This document shows positions 30,533 to 40,976 of a stretch of DNA of 64,000 bases, piece by piece. Source of the stretch: Methylomonas fluvii (GTDB lineage: Bacteria > Pseudomonadota > Gammaproteobacteria > Methylococcales > Methylomonadaceae); NCBI RefSeq assembly GCF_014850975.1, contig NZ_JACXST010000003.1, forward strand, positions 868,001 to 932,000, given 5' to 3'. The translations under genes were made by a program, and so were the position numbers. Below the pieces are notes generated by a model, which worked only from the letters and a program-made list of their open reading frames with translations, had not been told where the DNA came from and searched no databases. Positions within the stretch are counted from its first letter, which is position 1; each line of letters opens with the position of its first letter.

Positions 30533-32881
30533 GTGGCGACAACGATTGATGAGGATGCGCCGCGTTACCCGCCGTTCATGAAGGGTCTGCCGGCTGCGCC
30601 AGTAGAACGTATTCTATCCAGTCAAACGGAGTTGATTGCCGCCATCGAACAGGCACTGGCCATGCCGGATAGTTTGTATCAAACCATAGCCGCGCCGGTC
30701 ATACGCCGCTATGCCGCCTACAGCCATTTGTTGCCGGCTTCCGAATCGCATCATCATCGCGGCGCTGGTGGTTTGTTTCGGCATGGTCTGGAAGTCGCTC
30801 ATTGATCGACCTTGGCATCTCAAGGCAGTTTGTTTGCCACGTCAGCATCACCCAAGGAACGAAAAGCACAAGAATTACGTTGGCGTCTGGCGGTTTGTTT
30901 TGCCGGGCTGTTACATGACATCGGCAAACCGGTCGCCGACATGGCAGTGGTCGATGCACAGGGGCAACATACCTGGAACCCTTGCGATGAAAACATCACC
31001 GACTGGGCTGTGCGAAATGAGATCGACCGATACTTTCTACGTTGGCGGGATAACCGCCATAAACGCCATGAACAGTTTTCGGCCTTGGTGATCGAGCGCG
31101 TCCTGACCCGCGACGCCCGCACATTCATTCTGGAGTCCGGCCCCGACATCATGCAGGCCATGCTGGAAACCATTAACGGTTTGGACCGCGGTTCCAAAGT
31201 CTACGCACTGGTAATCACCGCCGACTGCAAAAGTGTGGAACGCGATTTAAAAGCGCACTACCAAAACATCGACTCGGCCTTGGGCATGCCGGTGGAAAGG
31301 TACTTGTTCGACGCCATGCGCCGCCTAGTCAAGTCCGGACAGTGGACCGTCAACGAAAAAGGCGCTCGGCTATGGCGTTTTGAGGATGGCCTTCATATCG
31401 TCTGGCGGGCCGGTGCGCAAGACATCGTCACCTTGCTGGCCAAGGACAAAGTGCCCGGCATTCCGCGCGACGAAGATACCTTGGCGGACATTCTGATCGA
31501 ACGCGGCTTGGCAAGCCCTAAGTCCTGGCCGGATGGCCGGCAATACCGTTATTGGCAAATGCAGCCCGAAGGTTTGGACAATCCGCTGTATCTGCTGCGT
31601 CTGAAATCCGCGGAACTCATTTTCAGCGGCGAACCGCCGCTCGTGGTTGCAGCGCGCGAAATCAACGAACCAGATCCCGCAGAAAAATCCGAAACCGTTA
31701 CCAGTCAGGCACCGAAAACTAGCAAACAGGCAAAAGGCAAAAACGCCGCAGTTCTGAAGCAATCCCAACGCACAGATAATCCGTCGTCAGTTTTGCCAGA
31801 AGCAACCTCACCAGAACCCGGGCTTGACCCAAGCGCCCTACCCGACTCGCTGCTTACCGAATCGGCGCCAGCCATTTCGAATTCGCAAGCCGCGAAGGAC
31901 ACGACGACCTTGCCATCCGTTCCCGATCAAGGACTGTCGCAAGCCAAATCAACCGATGGCGCCCCTTCGTTGTGTCAGACAGAGCAATCGAAAATAGAAA
32001 CGCCGGCCAAACCGACCAACACAAAAAAAACTGCTTTAGCCGCACAACCCGATCTCTCCACGACAGACACGAAATGCATTTCTAATCCGGTCGACAGCGC
32101 CAAGTGCTGGTTGGAAAGCCATGGCGATGCCGGTCAATGGCTGATGGACATCGCCAGCATGCTCAATCAAGGCCAATGGCAGTTAGGCAGAGATATGTTG
32201 GAAGTCCAAGATAAATACTTGCTCCCGTTTCCGGCGACTGCTGAAAAACTTGCCGTTGATCCGCCTCAGTTCATCAAAACATTTGAGGCCACCGGCTGGC
32301 TGGTGACCGATGTCCTGTCGCCGATGCGCAAGGTACAAACCATCCAATCGGTCCGCGGCGTCCTGCTGACATTGGAACCGAGCTTGGCTTTGAAGGTGTT
32401 ATTGAAATGCCAAGGCGAAATCATGCTGACAGCGGAATCAGTGCGACCTCAAAGCAGCAATACCGACAATGCCAGAGCTCTGGTTGAACCTTCTCCGCCT
32501 CAAGACAACACCTTTCGGGAACCCAAGCCTGTCCGGTCCAAATCAAACACTACAGGCACGCAAAAATCATTAAGCGGCGGCAACGCTGCAGACAGTTCGG
32601 TCAATTCCCAGTCAGACAAAGCAAGCGCTCCCCCAACAACCCCACCGGAAAAATCCGGAACGATCGACTTGCTGATAACGCATGTGCGGCAACAAAACAT
32701 TCCGCCCGATGAATCATCACCAGACGGTCACTGGCACACAGTGTCCAATACCGAGCTGGAACAGTTTCTGACCCAACATCCGACGGTCAAGCGCACTCGC
32801 CTGATGCTCGATATTGCTAACCATCCAGATTGTCGCTCGGTCAGTGCCACGGAGGGCATTCAGGTGAGATTACGCCCATGA
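30533..32881 (+). pseudogene. traI: MobH-family relaxase TraI with in-frame opal stop
   Basis: The 783-codon frame is a MobH (TraI_2) relaxase, which nicks DNA to start conjugation. It has the triple-His motif HHHRGAGGLFRHGLEVA, an HD motif (GLLHDIGKP), and near the C-terminus a TraI_2_C-type domain (about codons 520-640). Between them is a long, low-complexity linker. A TGA at 30803-30805 interrupts the frame right after GLEVAH, where MobH proteins keep a Trp, so TGG to TGA is the simplest explanation. The likely start is GTG 30533; no ATG fits. Its end overlaps traD (ATGA). Downstream sequence is still open, so the lesion looks recent. Confidence 0.85.
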
Positions 32882-34579
32882 AATCCGATTACGACTATCA
32901 GTTTCCTTGGCGCCTGATTTTCGAGGTCTATGCCATCTCGGGTTGGTTGGGCGGCGCCGGTTTGGCGAATTTCACCAGTCGGTGGTCGGGATTGCCGCGT
33001 GAGCCCTTCGATTGGTTGATGACGGCGTGCGGGGTAATGGCGTGTTGGCGATTGTTACCGGCATTAAGTCTCTGGCACCGCAAACGCCGGTTGCGACAGT
33101 TTCGATTCCAATACCTGGATGCTGAAAAGCTGGTAACGATGGTGAAGCGCAACCCCGAGGCTTTGTGGTTCGGTTGGGGATTCGATTGGGTACAAAAGCA
33201 CGCGCAATTGGCCTACGAGATTTTGAAACGAGATGTCTCGACGCTGATACCGAGCCATGGGCTCGGCGTGGATACACGGTTTGGAAGTCTCCGAAGGCGA
33301 TATTCGCCAGCCATTGCAGCATACCGCCGGCCATACGCTGCTGGTCGGTACCACCGGTGCCGGTAAAACCCGCGCCTTTGATGTGTTGGTCACTCAAGCC
33401 GTGTTGCGCGGTGAGGCGGTGATCATCATCGACCCCAAAGGTGACAAGGACTTGATGGCCTGCGCCAAACGGGCCTGCGCCTTGGCTAAGCGCCCTGATC
33501 GCTTCGTGTATTTCCACCCGGCGTTTCCAGAAGACAGCGTGCGTCTGGATCCCTTACACAATTTCAACCGGCCTTCGGAAATCGCCAGTCGCATCAGCGC
33601 CATTTCACCCAGCGAAAGCAGTAATGATCCCTTCAAGGCCTTTGGTCAAAAATCCCTGGATAACGTGATTCAGGGTTTGATGGTGATCGAGGAACGGCCA
33701 ACCCTGGTCAAACTGCGCCGTTACCTGGAAGGCGGTCCTTCGACACTGGTGATTCAAGCCTTGGAACGATATTTCGACAACAACCTGGGCCATTGGCGAC
33801 ACGAGGCGCGGCCTTACTTGAAGAATGCCAAGGACATCGATTCCAAAGCTTTAGGACTGGTCAAGTTCTACCGAGAGGTCGTGCAATATCAATTGCCGAA
33901 TCTGGATTTGGAAGGCTTGTTGTCCTTGTTCGAACACGACCGAGCGCACTTCAGCAAGATGGTCGCCTCCTTGATTCCGATCATGAACATGTTGACCTCA
34001 GGTTCCTTGGGGCCTTTGCTGTCACCGAATCCGTACGATGTGGATGATCTACGGCCGATTACCAATACTGGCCACATCATTGAAAAGGCTCAGGTCGCCT
34101 ATATCGGTCTGGACTCGTTATCGGACGGCATGGTGGGTAGCGCCATTGGATCGATTCTGTTAGCCGACTTGGCCGCTGTCGCCGGCGATCGCTACAACTA
34201 CGGTGTCTCGGATAGACCGGTGAATGTGTTCGTCGATGAGGCGGCCGAAGTCATCAACGATCCTTTCATCCAGGTGTTGAACAAAGGTCGTGGCGCTAAG
34301 ATTCGTTTGTTCATCGCCACGCAAACCTGCAAGGCATCGCGACACGGCGTCAAGTCATGCGAGAGCCGATGTTTCGACCCCTTGTTGGGTCGTAACGAGG
34401 TGACGCGGACGAATCGGGGCGCCGAAGGCATAAGCGGTCGCGTGATTTTTGCCGATTTTTTCCTGCTGGGAAGCTCGAAAAAATCTTTCGGCAAAAATAG
34501 CGACTCCCCGGTCCGGTTTCAATGCCATTTGTTTCGCATTGAATTGCTGACCAATTGGTGTGCTATCGGTGGTCTTTAA
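32878..34579 (+). pseudogene. traD: TraD coupling protein, frameshifted and 3'-truncated
   Basis: The type IV coupling protein feeds relaxase-DNA to the transfer channel. The first part (32878 to about 33250) has two membrane helices. The frame then shifts by one base near 33250-33257 (joint SHG / GSAWIHGLE). The ATPase part has Walker A (GTTGAGKTRAF) and Walker B (VFVDEAAEV). Similarity ends abruptly after FIATQT (about 34327); the last 85 codons are unrelated, so the 3' end was lost by deletion or rearrangement. It starts by overlapping traI. No other transfer gene remains in the window. Confidence 0.82.
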
Positions 34580-34657
34580 TCGATTTTGCCAAGGCATGGG
34601 ATCGACGCTTTCCAAGAATCGATAGTTATGCTGGGATGAATTTGCGCCGATCTGCAT
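34355..34657 (-). CDS. Hypothetical protein next to the traD breakpoint
   Basis: A 100-residue frame with AAGGAG a few bases before its ATG. It is basic, with no membrane segment, signal peptide or motif I recognise. It overlaps the non-homologous tail of the truncated traD on the other strand, so at most one of the two is real; I prefer this one because of its ribosome-binding site. It may belong with the two unknown minus-strand genes upstream. Confidence 0.4.
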   Translation of the reverse strand: MQIGANSSQHNYRFLESVDPMPWQNRLKTTDSTPIGQQFNAKQMALKPDRGVAIFAERFFRASQQEKIGKNHATAYAFGAPIRPRHLVTTQQGVETSALA

Positions 34658-34805
34658 ATATACACTCCTTAATTTCGCGTGAACGTTATCGGCAGGAGCG
34701 ACGAATGATTGAGTCGAAAATCATTAGCTGGTCCGCTAGCTTGACGTGGATCGAACCGCTCATCCAAAGTCTCGCCGGCTAGATCGTTAATTTACGTGAT
34801 GCCGC

Positions 34806-35588
34806 TTACGCCAACAACCGTTTGATGTCGCTAAAAAAGGCCTTGTCGCGGGCATACTGATCCGCGGGTGTCGAGGCTTTGGTGTATTCCAGCCACGCCA
34901 GGAATTTATCGACGCCCTCTCGGTAGCTGTCGATTTGGTCGGTCGGAGCCAAGGCCTTGCTGCTTTGGTCATTGATGTTGATGCCGTACAGCATGATATG
35001 CATTCGAAGTTGATACGTCATCATGTCGCCTTCGTCTATGTTTTGCGTTGCTGTCAGCCAGGCTTGCTTGACTTGCTCCGGCGCGTCCAGCGGTGGGAAG
35101 GTAACACTTTTTCCGGCTCCGACCTCTTGAATACCGTCATGATTGAAATCCACCTAGTAGCCGTCCGGAAGCAACAGATTGTAAGCGCCTTCCTTGCTCA
35201 TCGTAGTAGGGTTAATGGGATCGGCCAAGCAATGCGCCCGCTGCACGACACCTTGTTCTTGCGGAGTCAGGCTCTGTAAAAACGCCACGGGATCTTTCAT
35301 GCCGCCTTGGCTATAGGCCCGATTCAAAATGGCGGCATACGCCGTTTGATCGTTGGCACTGGTTCCTCGGACGGCGGCCATTTCGGTATAGCTCAATCCC
35401 ATGACATCCGATAAGCTGGTCGCGGATGGACTTTGCTTGGCATCCGCCGATGGGTTGTTTGGCAAAGCGGATTGATAATGGGCATACGCGGTTTTAAAGT
35501 CAGAGAAAAAATTCGCGTCCGGACTTTGTATCAAGTGGCGTTGCTGAATCGCGGTTGGCGTGACGTTATTGACGTTTTGTATGCTCAT
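34806..35588 (-). pseudogene. Unknown gene with EF-hand-like loop and in-frame amber stop
   Basis: I place the start at 35588 (MSIQNVNNV), with AAGGAG a few bases upstream. The frame runs 260 codons but is cut by TAG at 35154-35156, just before VDFNHDGIQEVG. That segment fits a calcium-binding DxNxDGxxxE loop of the EF-hand/dockerin kind. Both parts read as normal protein, so the stop is a recent point change (a Gln or Trp codon would fit). There is no signal peptide and no known domain. It is followed, in the same direction, by the frame at 34355. Confidence 0.6.
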
Positions 35589-35662
35589 GGCGAACTCCTT
35601 GCAAATAGCAGGCTTCAATGATAATAGATGGTTGGCGTTTGCATAGATGCGGACGGCGCAAG

Positions 35663-36238
35663 TCAGCCGGCCGTTGCCGGCCACATCATTATGGCTCGGA
35701 AGCGGTCGGGTTGCAGGCCTTGTAAATCGTACAAACGATTGACGCTTTCGCCGGCGCTGACGCCCGCGGCTTTAGCCTCGTCATAAAGCCGAACGGCTGC
35801 TTACCTATACTTGCTGGCCTGTTGCGTGAAATAGGCTTTGCTCTCCTCGGTAACCAACTCGCCGCTGGTGTAATGCAACGGATCGTTGGGCGAAGCGCCC
35901 AAGCTAAGCAAGCCGCCTCCGCCTTGACCATCCGACAACTCGTCGTGCGCCAGGTCGTAGGCGAGTTTTGCAAAATCACTTGAATTGGGGTTGGCCAATG
36001 CGCTGCTGCGCAGAAAGTTTATTCCGGCGGTTTTTTCGGCCATGAGTTGCCGGAACGCGGTATCCGTTCGAGTCGCGCCATCGGCTGTCAACGCTAGCCG
36101 GCCGGCTATACTGATCGTAACAGTGTCTTGCGTAGCCGCCTGCCCTGGCTGGCTAACAAACGTTTGTGTACCGCGCTGGGTGCTAAGCGTGGTGTAATTG
36201 AATGCAAAATTGGATACGGCAGGGATGGTCGAAGTCAT
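35663..36238 (-). pseudogene. Unknown gene with in-frame ochre stop
   Basis: The likely start is 36238 (MTSTIPAVS), with AGGAA 6 bases before. The frame runs 191 codons but has TAA at 35801-35803. After it, the same frame continues sensibly (LYDEAKAAGVSAGESVNRLYD) to the stop at 35663, so CAA to TAA is likely. The protein is Ser/Thr/Gly-rich at its start with a short DTVTISIAGR segment; I know no family. It lies 74 bases before the EF-hand-like gene and probably shared its operon. Confidence 0.55.
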
Positions 36239-36609
36239 GGTCATTTCCTGGCAAAGCGGCATGCTCTTAGGATAAGCAATGCTTATGCCATCTAACAATT
36301 ACCCCAATTACCGCTGTACCAAAGGCACTCCGACACCAGAGCATCGAAAAAACGGCAATAATTTGCCGGAAGAGGCAAAAACCGAACTTTAGCCTATTGC
36401 CCCGAAGCTAGGTTCACGTGTCGATCATCGTGATTGCGATAACACGGTAGGCTCGTTAGTCGGATTTGCTGCATCTTAGCGAGTCCGGACAAGCGCGACA
36501 TCTGCTCAATTACTGTGAAAATCATGGTCACACGGCTTTCATTTGCCTGGGTGACGCGATCTTTTCATGATCGTTAGGTTAAGATTACCATCCGCCAAAT
36601 GCAGTAATG
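36239..36609. other. Intergenic region, 371 bases
   Basis: This stretch separates the mobile-element remnant from the enzyme array. I see a short inverted repeat around 36354-36373 (CGGCAAtaattTGCCGG) and no coding frame, tRNA or clear attachment-site repeat. The right boundary of the element is probably here. Confidence 0.4.
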
Positions 36610-37581
36610 TCAGTCACGATAGCCCGCCCAGGCGCACAGTTGCCGCGCCGGATGCCCCGCCGCATCGTATTGGTATTCGAAGGCGAAGAATTCGTTGCGG
36701 TAAGAAACGCCGTCTGCGCTCAAGCGATGGTCCGCGCCGGGATAAACCTTGACGGTCAGATTGCGCTTGCCCTTTTCGTCGAACTTCGCTTCGAGGAAAC
36801 GCACGGATTCCACGGGAACGCTCTCGTCCAACTCACCGATGCCAACCAGGATGGGAATGTTCAGCTCGAGAAAAATAGAAAGCGGGTCGATATCCATGAT
36901 GTCCGACCACCAGCGATAGGGGTTGCCGTACCAATTTTTGTCGATGCTGTCCGGATCGGAAGCGATTTTTTCCCAGCTGGAAGCAACGTCGAACAGGATT
37001 GCGCACTTTCGCTCAAGGGTGACCAGCGACTGGCGCATCGAATAAGCGCCGCTGCCGATGATGGCGAGATGAGTAACGACGGGGGTAAGCGCGGCAACCT
37101 GGGCGGCGGGTATCGCGCCTTCGGATACGCCGACCAGGACGACATTCTTCGGCTTGAGCGTTGCAGAACCGACTTGAGCGGCGATAAATTCAGAATAGTC
37201 CGCAGTCCATCTGGCCGGGTTGTTCGCTAAATGGAAATCCGGATCGCAGGCAAACAGTCCGGTGGATAGGTCGTCGACGAATCGCTTGTTGAGCACGAAA
37301 ACATGGGCATGGGCCGAAAGGCCATCGACATAACCGGGCATCACGGATTTCCAACTCGGACAGCCCGTTCCGCCATAGAAGAAGACCATGGTATCCGCTG
37401 CCTCAGCGCCGCCAACCGTAAAAGAGTAGTAGATACTCGAGCCGTCGTCGCGGTATTGAAAGGTGCGAGGCGAAGGCGCTTCGGCGCTGTACAAGTGGGC
37501 GGCGCGCTGGATGGCCGTACAGCCGGATAATGCGAAAATAAGCGGCAGGGCAATAAAGCCGATGGCATATACGTAGCTCAT
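36610..37581 (-). CDS. Alpha/beta-hydrolase-type lipoprotein
   Basis: The 323-residue protein has a type II signal peptide with lipobox LSGC (Cys21). The catalytic pattern of the fold is visible: nucleophile elbow GVSEGAIPA (G-x-S-x-G), an acid in GELDESVP and His in GADHRLS. The substrate is unknown. It is the last gene of the minus-strand array (downstream end) and is separated from the methyltransferase gene by 223 bases. Confidence 0.75.
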   Translation of the reverse strand: MSYVYAIGFIALPLIFALSGCTAIQRAAHLYSAEAPSPRTFQYRDDGSSIYYSFTVGGAEAADTMVFFYGGTGCPSWKSVMPGYVDGLSAHAHVFVLNKRFVDDLSTGLFACDPDFHLANNPARWTADYSEFIAAQVGSATLKPKNVVLVGVSEGAIPAAQVAALTPVVTHLAIIGSGAYSMRQSLVTLERKCAILFDVASSWEKIASDPDSIDKNWYGNPYRWWSDIMDIDPLSIFLELNIPILVGIGELDESVPVESVRFLEAKFDEKGKRNLTVKVYPGADHRLSADGVSYRNEFFAFEYQYDAAGHPARQLCAWAGYRD

Positions 37582-37804
37582 GTTTTTTTCATGTTTCAGT
37601 ATGGCAGATGAGGTGTTTGTGCCGGGAAAGTCATTTGCGCTCGTTTTGCGCTTTGTTCAAAGCGATTGATCGGCAAGCCTTACCGGTGAAATCCGCAGCA
37701 ACCAGCCGAACATCCAGTTCGCCGTCCCGTCGTAAAACGACGCAGCCTGCCGGGATTGATCCGGATACCAGTGTAAGCGAACTCTCGCCACACGGATTCC
37801 GGAG

Positions 37805-38938
37805 TCATACCGGGCTGGCGCAGTGAGCCGCTCGCAATACCAATATTTTCCCGAACGTTCGCAAGCTCACCACCTCTTGAAGTACCAATCCGCTGGCATC
37901 GAAAAGCCGCCGCCATTCGGCCAGCGTTCGCTCCCTTCCGCGGGTATTGACGAACATCTGCATGTCGAATGCGGCTGTGGCGATGTCGGTCGGGCTATCC
38001 GGCATCACCATCTCCATCACGGCGATGGCAGCGCCGCTATCTGCACTGGCTTGCGCGACGTTGCGCAGCACGGTGACGCAGGTGTCGTCGTCGAAGCCGT
38101 GCAGCACCGCGCTCAACAAATAGATGTCCTTGCCGCTGTGCGCCTTCGGCACGGCTTTAAGCAGATCGCAGCCTTCGAAGCTCATGCGTTGTAGCGCGGC
38201 ACCCTCGCCCTTTTCCTGCCAGAACTGCGCTGCGCCTTGGATGACCTGTTCGCGGTCGGCCACCAGCGCCTTGAGCTGCGGATGGCGTTTGAGAATGGCG
38301 AGCGATTTAGTGCCCTTGGAGCCGCCGACGTCGATGATACGTTCGAAGCGCGACCAGTCGAAGTCGGTAGCAAAGCTGTCGCCGGCCAAGGCTTCCACGC
38401 TATCCATGGCCTGCGCGAACAAAGCATCGAATTCGGGATGGTCGTCCATGTAGTCGTAAAACGCCTGTCCGTGTACCGATTCGAACGGCACGCCGCCGCT
38501 GCGCACGCCCTGCTCCAGTTGTTCGAACCACGGCCGGCTGATTGCCGGCGAATTGTGCATCAGCACCATCGCCCGCACGCTGTTGGGATGGTCCGGGCGC
38601 AGGCAGGACGAAAGCTTATTGTTTTTGAAGCGCCTGTCGGCCACTTCTTCGAACACGCCCATCGCTGCCAGCATGCGCAGCAAGCGGTAAAGCGCATCGG
38701 CGTCGGCGGCGACGCGTTCGGCCAGGGTTTCGATGCTCGCTTCGCCGCCGGCCAGCGCGCCGGCGATGTCCAGCCGCGCGGCGACATACAGCGCCCGCGA
38801 TTGCCAAAAGGCCGAACCGATCTGAATCAGACGGAACGGCGGCGGCACGATTTTGTTGGGCAAATTTTGCAGCCAGGCGCCGAACCTCGCTAGCTTGGCA
38901 AAACGGCGCACCGCGCCGGCGTTCTTTTGCAATGTCAT
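37805..38938 (-). CDS. SAM-dependent O-methyltransferase
   Basis: The 377-residue protein resembles the plant/polyketide O-methyltransferase family (Methyltransf_2). It has an N-terminal winged-helix dimerisation part (with LDIAGALAGGEASIETLAERV) and a Rossmann part with SAM motif IIDVGGSKGT. Its end has RTLAEWRRLFDASGL. I start it at 38938 (MTLQKN), one base after the tetR stop codon, because the earlier ATG at 39022 lies within tetR. It is probably co-transcribed with, and controlled by, that regulator. The acceptor substrate cannot be told. Confidence 0.82.
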   Translation of the reverse strand: MTLQKNAGAVRRFAKLARFGAWLQNLPNKIVPPPFRLIQIGSAFWQSRALYVAARLDIAGALAGGEASIETLAERVAADADALYRLLRMLAAMGVFEEVADRRFKNNKLSSCLRPDHPNSVRAMVLMHNSPAISRPWFEQLEQGVRSGGVPFESVHGQAFYDYMDDHPEFDALFAQAMDSVEALAGDSFATDFDWSRFERIIDVGGSKGTKSLAILKRHPQLKALVADREQVIQGAAQFWQEKGEGAALQRMSFEGCDLLKAVPKAHSGKDIYLLSAVLHGFDDDTCVTVLRNVAQASADSGAAIAVMEMVMPDSPTDIATAAFDMQMFVNTRGRERTLAEWRRLFDASGLVLQEVVSLRTFGKILVLRAAHCASPV

Positions 38939-38939
38939 G

Positions 38940-39551
38940 TCACGCTCCCGCTTGCGTCGCAGCCATGCCAGCCACCAATAGTTTGCCGTTAAGCGTTGCG
39001 AGTTCGTTGAGGAAGGCCTCATCCATCTGCCCGCCCATCTGTTCCTCGAAGATGTCTTTCAGCAGCATCGGCATCATAGCCAGACTGACGAAGGCCATGC
39101 GCGCCACGTCGGGATTGATCGCCCGATCGACCTGACCGCTTGCCTTCAGCTGTTCCAGCCGCCGCGCGCCGCCGCTGCGGCCGCGCTCCAGCAATTGCAG
39201 GATGAAACGCCGGCCCGGCCCGTGGTTGAGGGCCAGCACCTTGAGGATGAGCTTGGGAAATTCGGGGTGCTTGCGCATAGTGTCGTAATAGAGGCGCAGA
39301 TATTCGGCAAAACCGCCGGCCTCGGACAGCGTATCGCTGTCTAGCATATCCAAGAGGGGCTTGAGCGTCTCGCGTATCATTTCTTCGTAAAGGCCTTCCT
39401 TGTTGCCGAAGTAGTAGCGAATCATCGAAATGTTGGCCTCGGCCTTCTCGGCGATCATGCGGGTGGTGACCTTGTGGTATTCGTCGGAAAGGAAACACTC
39501 CAGCGCCGCCTTGAGCAGACGCGCGTAAACCGGGTCGCTAATATCGTTCAT
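38940..39551 (-). CDS. TetR-family transcriptional regulator
   Basis: The 203-residue protein has the TetR helix-turn-helix at about residues 20-55 (TTRMIAEKAEANISMIRYYFGNK-like pattern) and an all-helical C-terminal ligand domain (similar to TetR_C_6/CecR-type). It starts the tetR-methyltransferase pair. The 113 bases upstream, up to the membrane-protein gene, would hold its operator; I see no perfect palindrome there. Its ligand is unknown. Confidence 0.88.
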   Translation of the reverse strand: MNDISDPVYARLLKAALECFLSDEYHKVTTRMIAEKAEANISMIRYYFGNKEGLYEEMIRETLKPLLDMLDSDTLSEAGGFAEYLRLYYDTMRKHPEFPKLILKVLALNHGPGRRFILQLLERGRSGGARRLEQLKASGQVDRAINPDVARMAFVSLAMMPMLLKDIFEEQMGGQMDEAFLNELATLNGKLLVAGMAATQAGA

Positions 39552-39664
39552 CGTAAAAACTCCTGCAAGCCATGATGGCGGCAGGTTAGCACCGGCGGCA
39601 CAACCGCCCTAGCAGTTTTGCCAATCAAGATGCGGGGTTTGATTGAACGGCAAGCCGTGCGCAG

Positions 39665-40279
39665 TCAGCGCAGCAAGCGAACCCCGAGCAGCATACAGCC
39701 CACGGCAAAGGTGAAAATCCCAACGATAGACACGTATACCGAAATCATAGGCCCCAACGCATAAACCACGGCGCCGATGAAGATCAATGCCGCCGCGGGT
39801 TTGGGATAGATGGCCGAACGGTAGATAGCCAGGCAAAACAGCACGATGCCGATCAATATCGTCGCGGAAGCCGAAATTCTAAACGCCAACACCGCCGGAT
39901 CGTTTTTGATGATGGCGTCGCGTAGCAGGAACGCGGTTTCTGGATAGCGGGCGATGACGGGATAAAGAAACAGCTCCCAAGTCACCTTGCAGACTTGCAG
40001 CAAATAAGCCGCCTCGACGAACAAAAAACCGACGGCGCCCTGCACGCCGGCCGTGTTACGCATCTTGGCATAAACAGCATAGAATCCGACCAGCAACGCT
40101 AACACGCCAGCGAAGGCAACCAGCGCTAAAGGCACCCAAGCCGAGTTGCGCACCATCTCGACATAATCGAAGCTTCTCGTCCCTAAAGGCAGAAAGATCG
40201 GGAACAAGACCGCATAAGCGCTGAGCAATAGCGATCCCACGATGATGGCGATGCCGCCGAGTTTTTCGAAAATGTGCAT
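39665..40279 (-). CDS. Integral membrane protein of unknown function
   Basis: The 204-residue protein has about six hydrophobic helices with few charges between them. I recognise no family. Its ATG is 4 bases after the stop of the VOC-family gene, so they form an operon. Confidence 0.7.
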   Translation of the reverse strand: MHIFEKLGGIAIIVGSLLLSAYAVLFPIFLPLGTRSFDYVEMVRNSAWVPLALVAFAGVLALLVGFYAVYAKMRNTAGVQGAVGFLFVEAAYLLQVCKVTWELFLYPVIARYPETAFLLRDAIIKNDPAVLAFRISASATILIGIVLFCLAIYRSAIYPKPAAALIFIGAVVYALGPMISVYVSIVGIFTFAVGCMLLGVRLLR

Positions 40280-40283
40280 AGTG

Positions 40284-40655
40284 TTAGAAGCCTGTATCGG
40301 CTGAAATCAGTTCAATTCGGTTACCGAATGGATCGGACGTGAAACAGCGAGTAACGTCAGGAATCGAAGTATCCTTCCGCACCTCGTAACCCGCGTCTGC
40401 GAGCTTTTTCAAGAGTTTCTCGTAACCCTCGATCAACAACGCCGGATGCGCTTTCTTAGCGGAACTGAAATCCCTCTCGATCCCAAGGTGGATCTGCAAG
40501 CTTCCACATTGAAACCACACGCCTCCACGCGAAGAAATTTGGGCAGGTTTGGGAATCTCGCTCAATTCAAGAAGTCCTCCGTAAAACGCGCGAGCTGTTG
40601 ATTCGGCTTCTGGCGGGATAGCTAGATGCACGTGGTCGATACCAACTACTTTCAT
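40284..40655 (-). CDS. VOC (glyoxalase/bleomycin-resistance) family protein
   Basis: The 123 residues form one VOC fold: two beta-alpha-beta-beta-beta modules. Metal-ligand-like positions are His in GIDHVHLA at the start, His in LQIHLGIE, and Glu in GNRIELIS near the end. Such proteins include glyoxalases, fosfomycin-resistance enzymes and dioxygenases; the substrate is not clear. Confidence 0.82.
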   Translation of the reverse strand: MKVVGIDHVHLAIPPEAESTARAFYGGLLELSEIPKPAQISSRGGVWFQCGSLQIHLGIERDFSSAKKAHPALLIEGYEKLLKKLADAGYEVRKDTSIPDVTRCFTSDPFGNRIELISADTGF

Positions 40656-40724
40656 AATGCGAAACCTTTCTCCGTGTTCCTTCGAATAAAGAAATAAATA
40701 ATTTTCCGTTATCTACCATGAGCT

Positions 40725-40976
40725 CTACATCACCAACGAATAATGTTCTACCGTTGGAAACGGCTCATAGAAATGATGCAGCAATGCACGCCATTCGTCG
40801 TATTGGACGGAACCTCGAAAGCCTTCGGTATGATCCTCCAGCGAATCCCAATTGACCAACAATACATATCGGTTGGGATGTTCGATGCAGCGCTGTAATT
40901 AATGCGAAACATAGCTGTTCATTGAGGCGATAATATCTGATGCTTGACGAAAAGCAGTCTTAAAATGAATATGATT
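40725..40976 (-). pseudogene. Antibiotic-biosynthesis-monooxygenase (ABM) remnant
   Basis: Reading the minus strand from 40976 to the stop at 40725 gives most of an ABM-domain protein (AFRQASDIIASMNSYVSH, then LQRCIEHPNRYVLLVNWDSL and HHFYEPFPTVEHY). It begins directly after the stop of the next upstream gene, in the same frame and without a start codon. About 15 N-terminal residues are missing, apparently by deletion. A TAA at 40899-40901 replaces what in relatives is a Gln (SHxLQ). Live members are small heme- and flavin-free quinol monooxygenases; this copy is dead. Confidence 0.75.

Noticed and set aside
34555-34782. Plus-strand frame after the traD breakpoint
   Set aside because: It has no ribosome-binding site or similarity and overlaps a better minus-strand frame.
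37582-37804. A short minus-strand frame between the lipoprotein hydrolase and the methyltransferase
   Set aside because: It overlaps the methyltransferase 3' end, has odd Arg/Cys-rich composition and no recognisable similarity.
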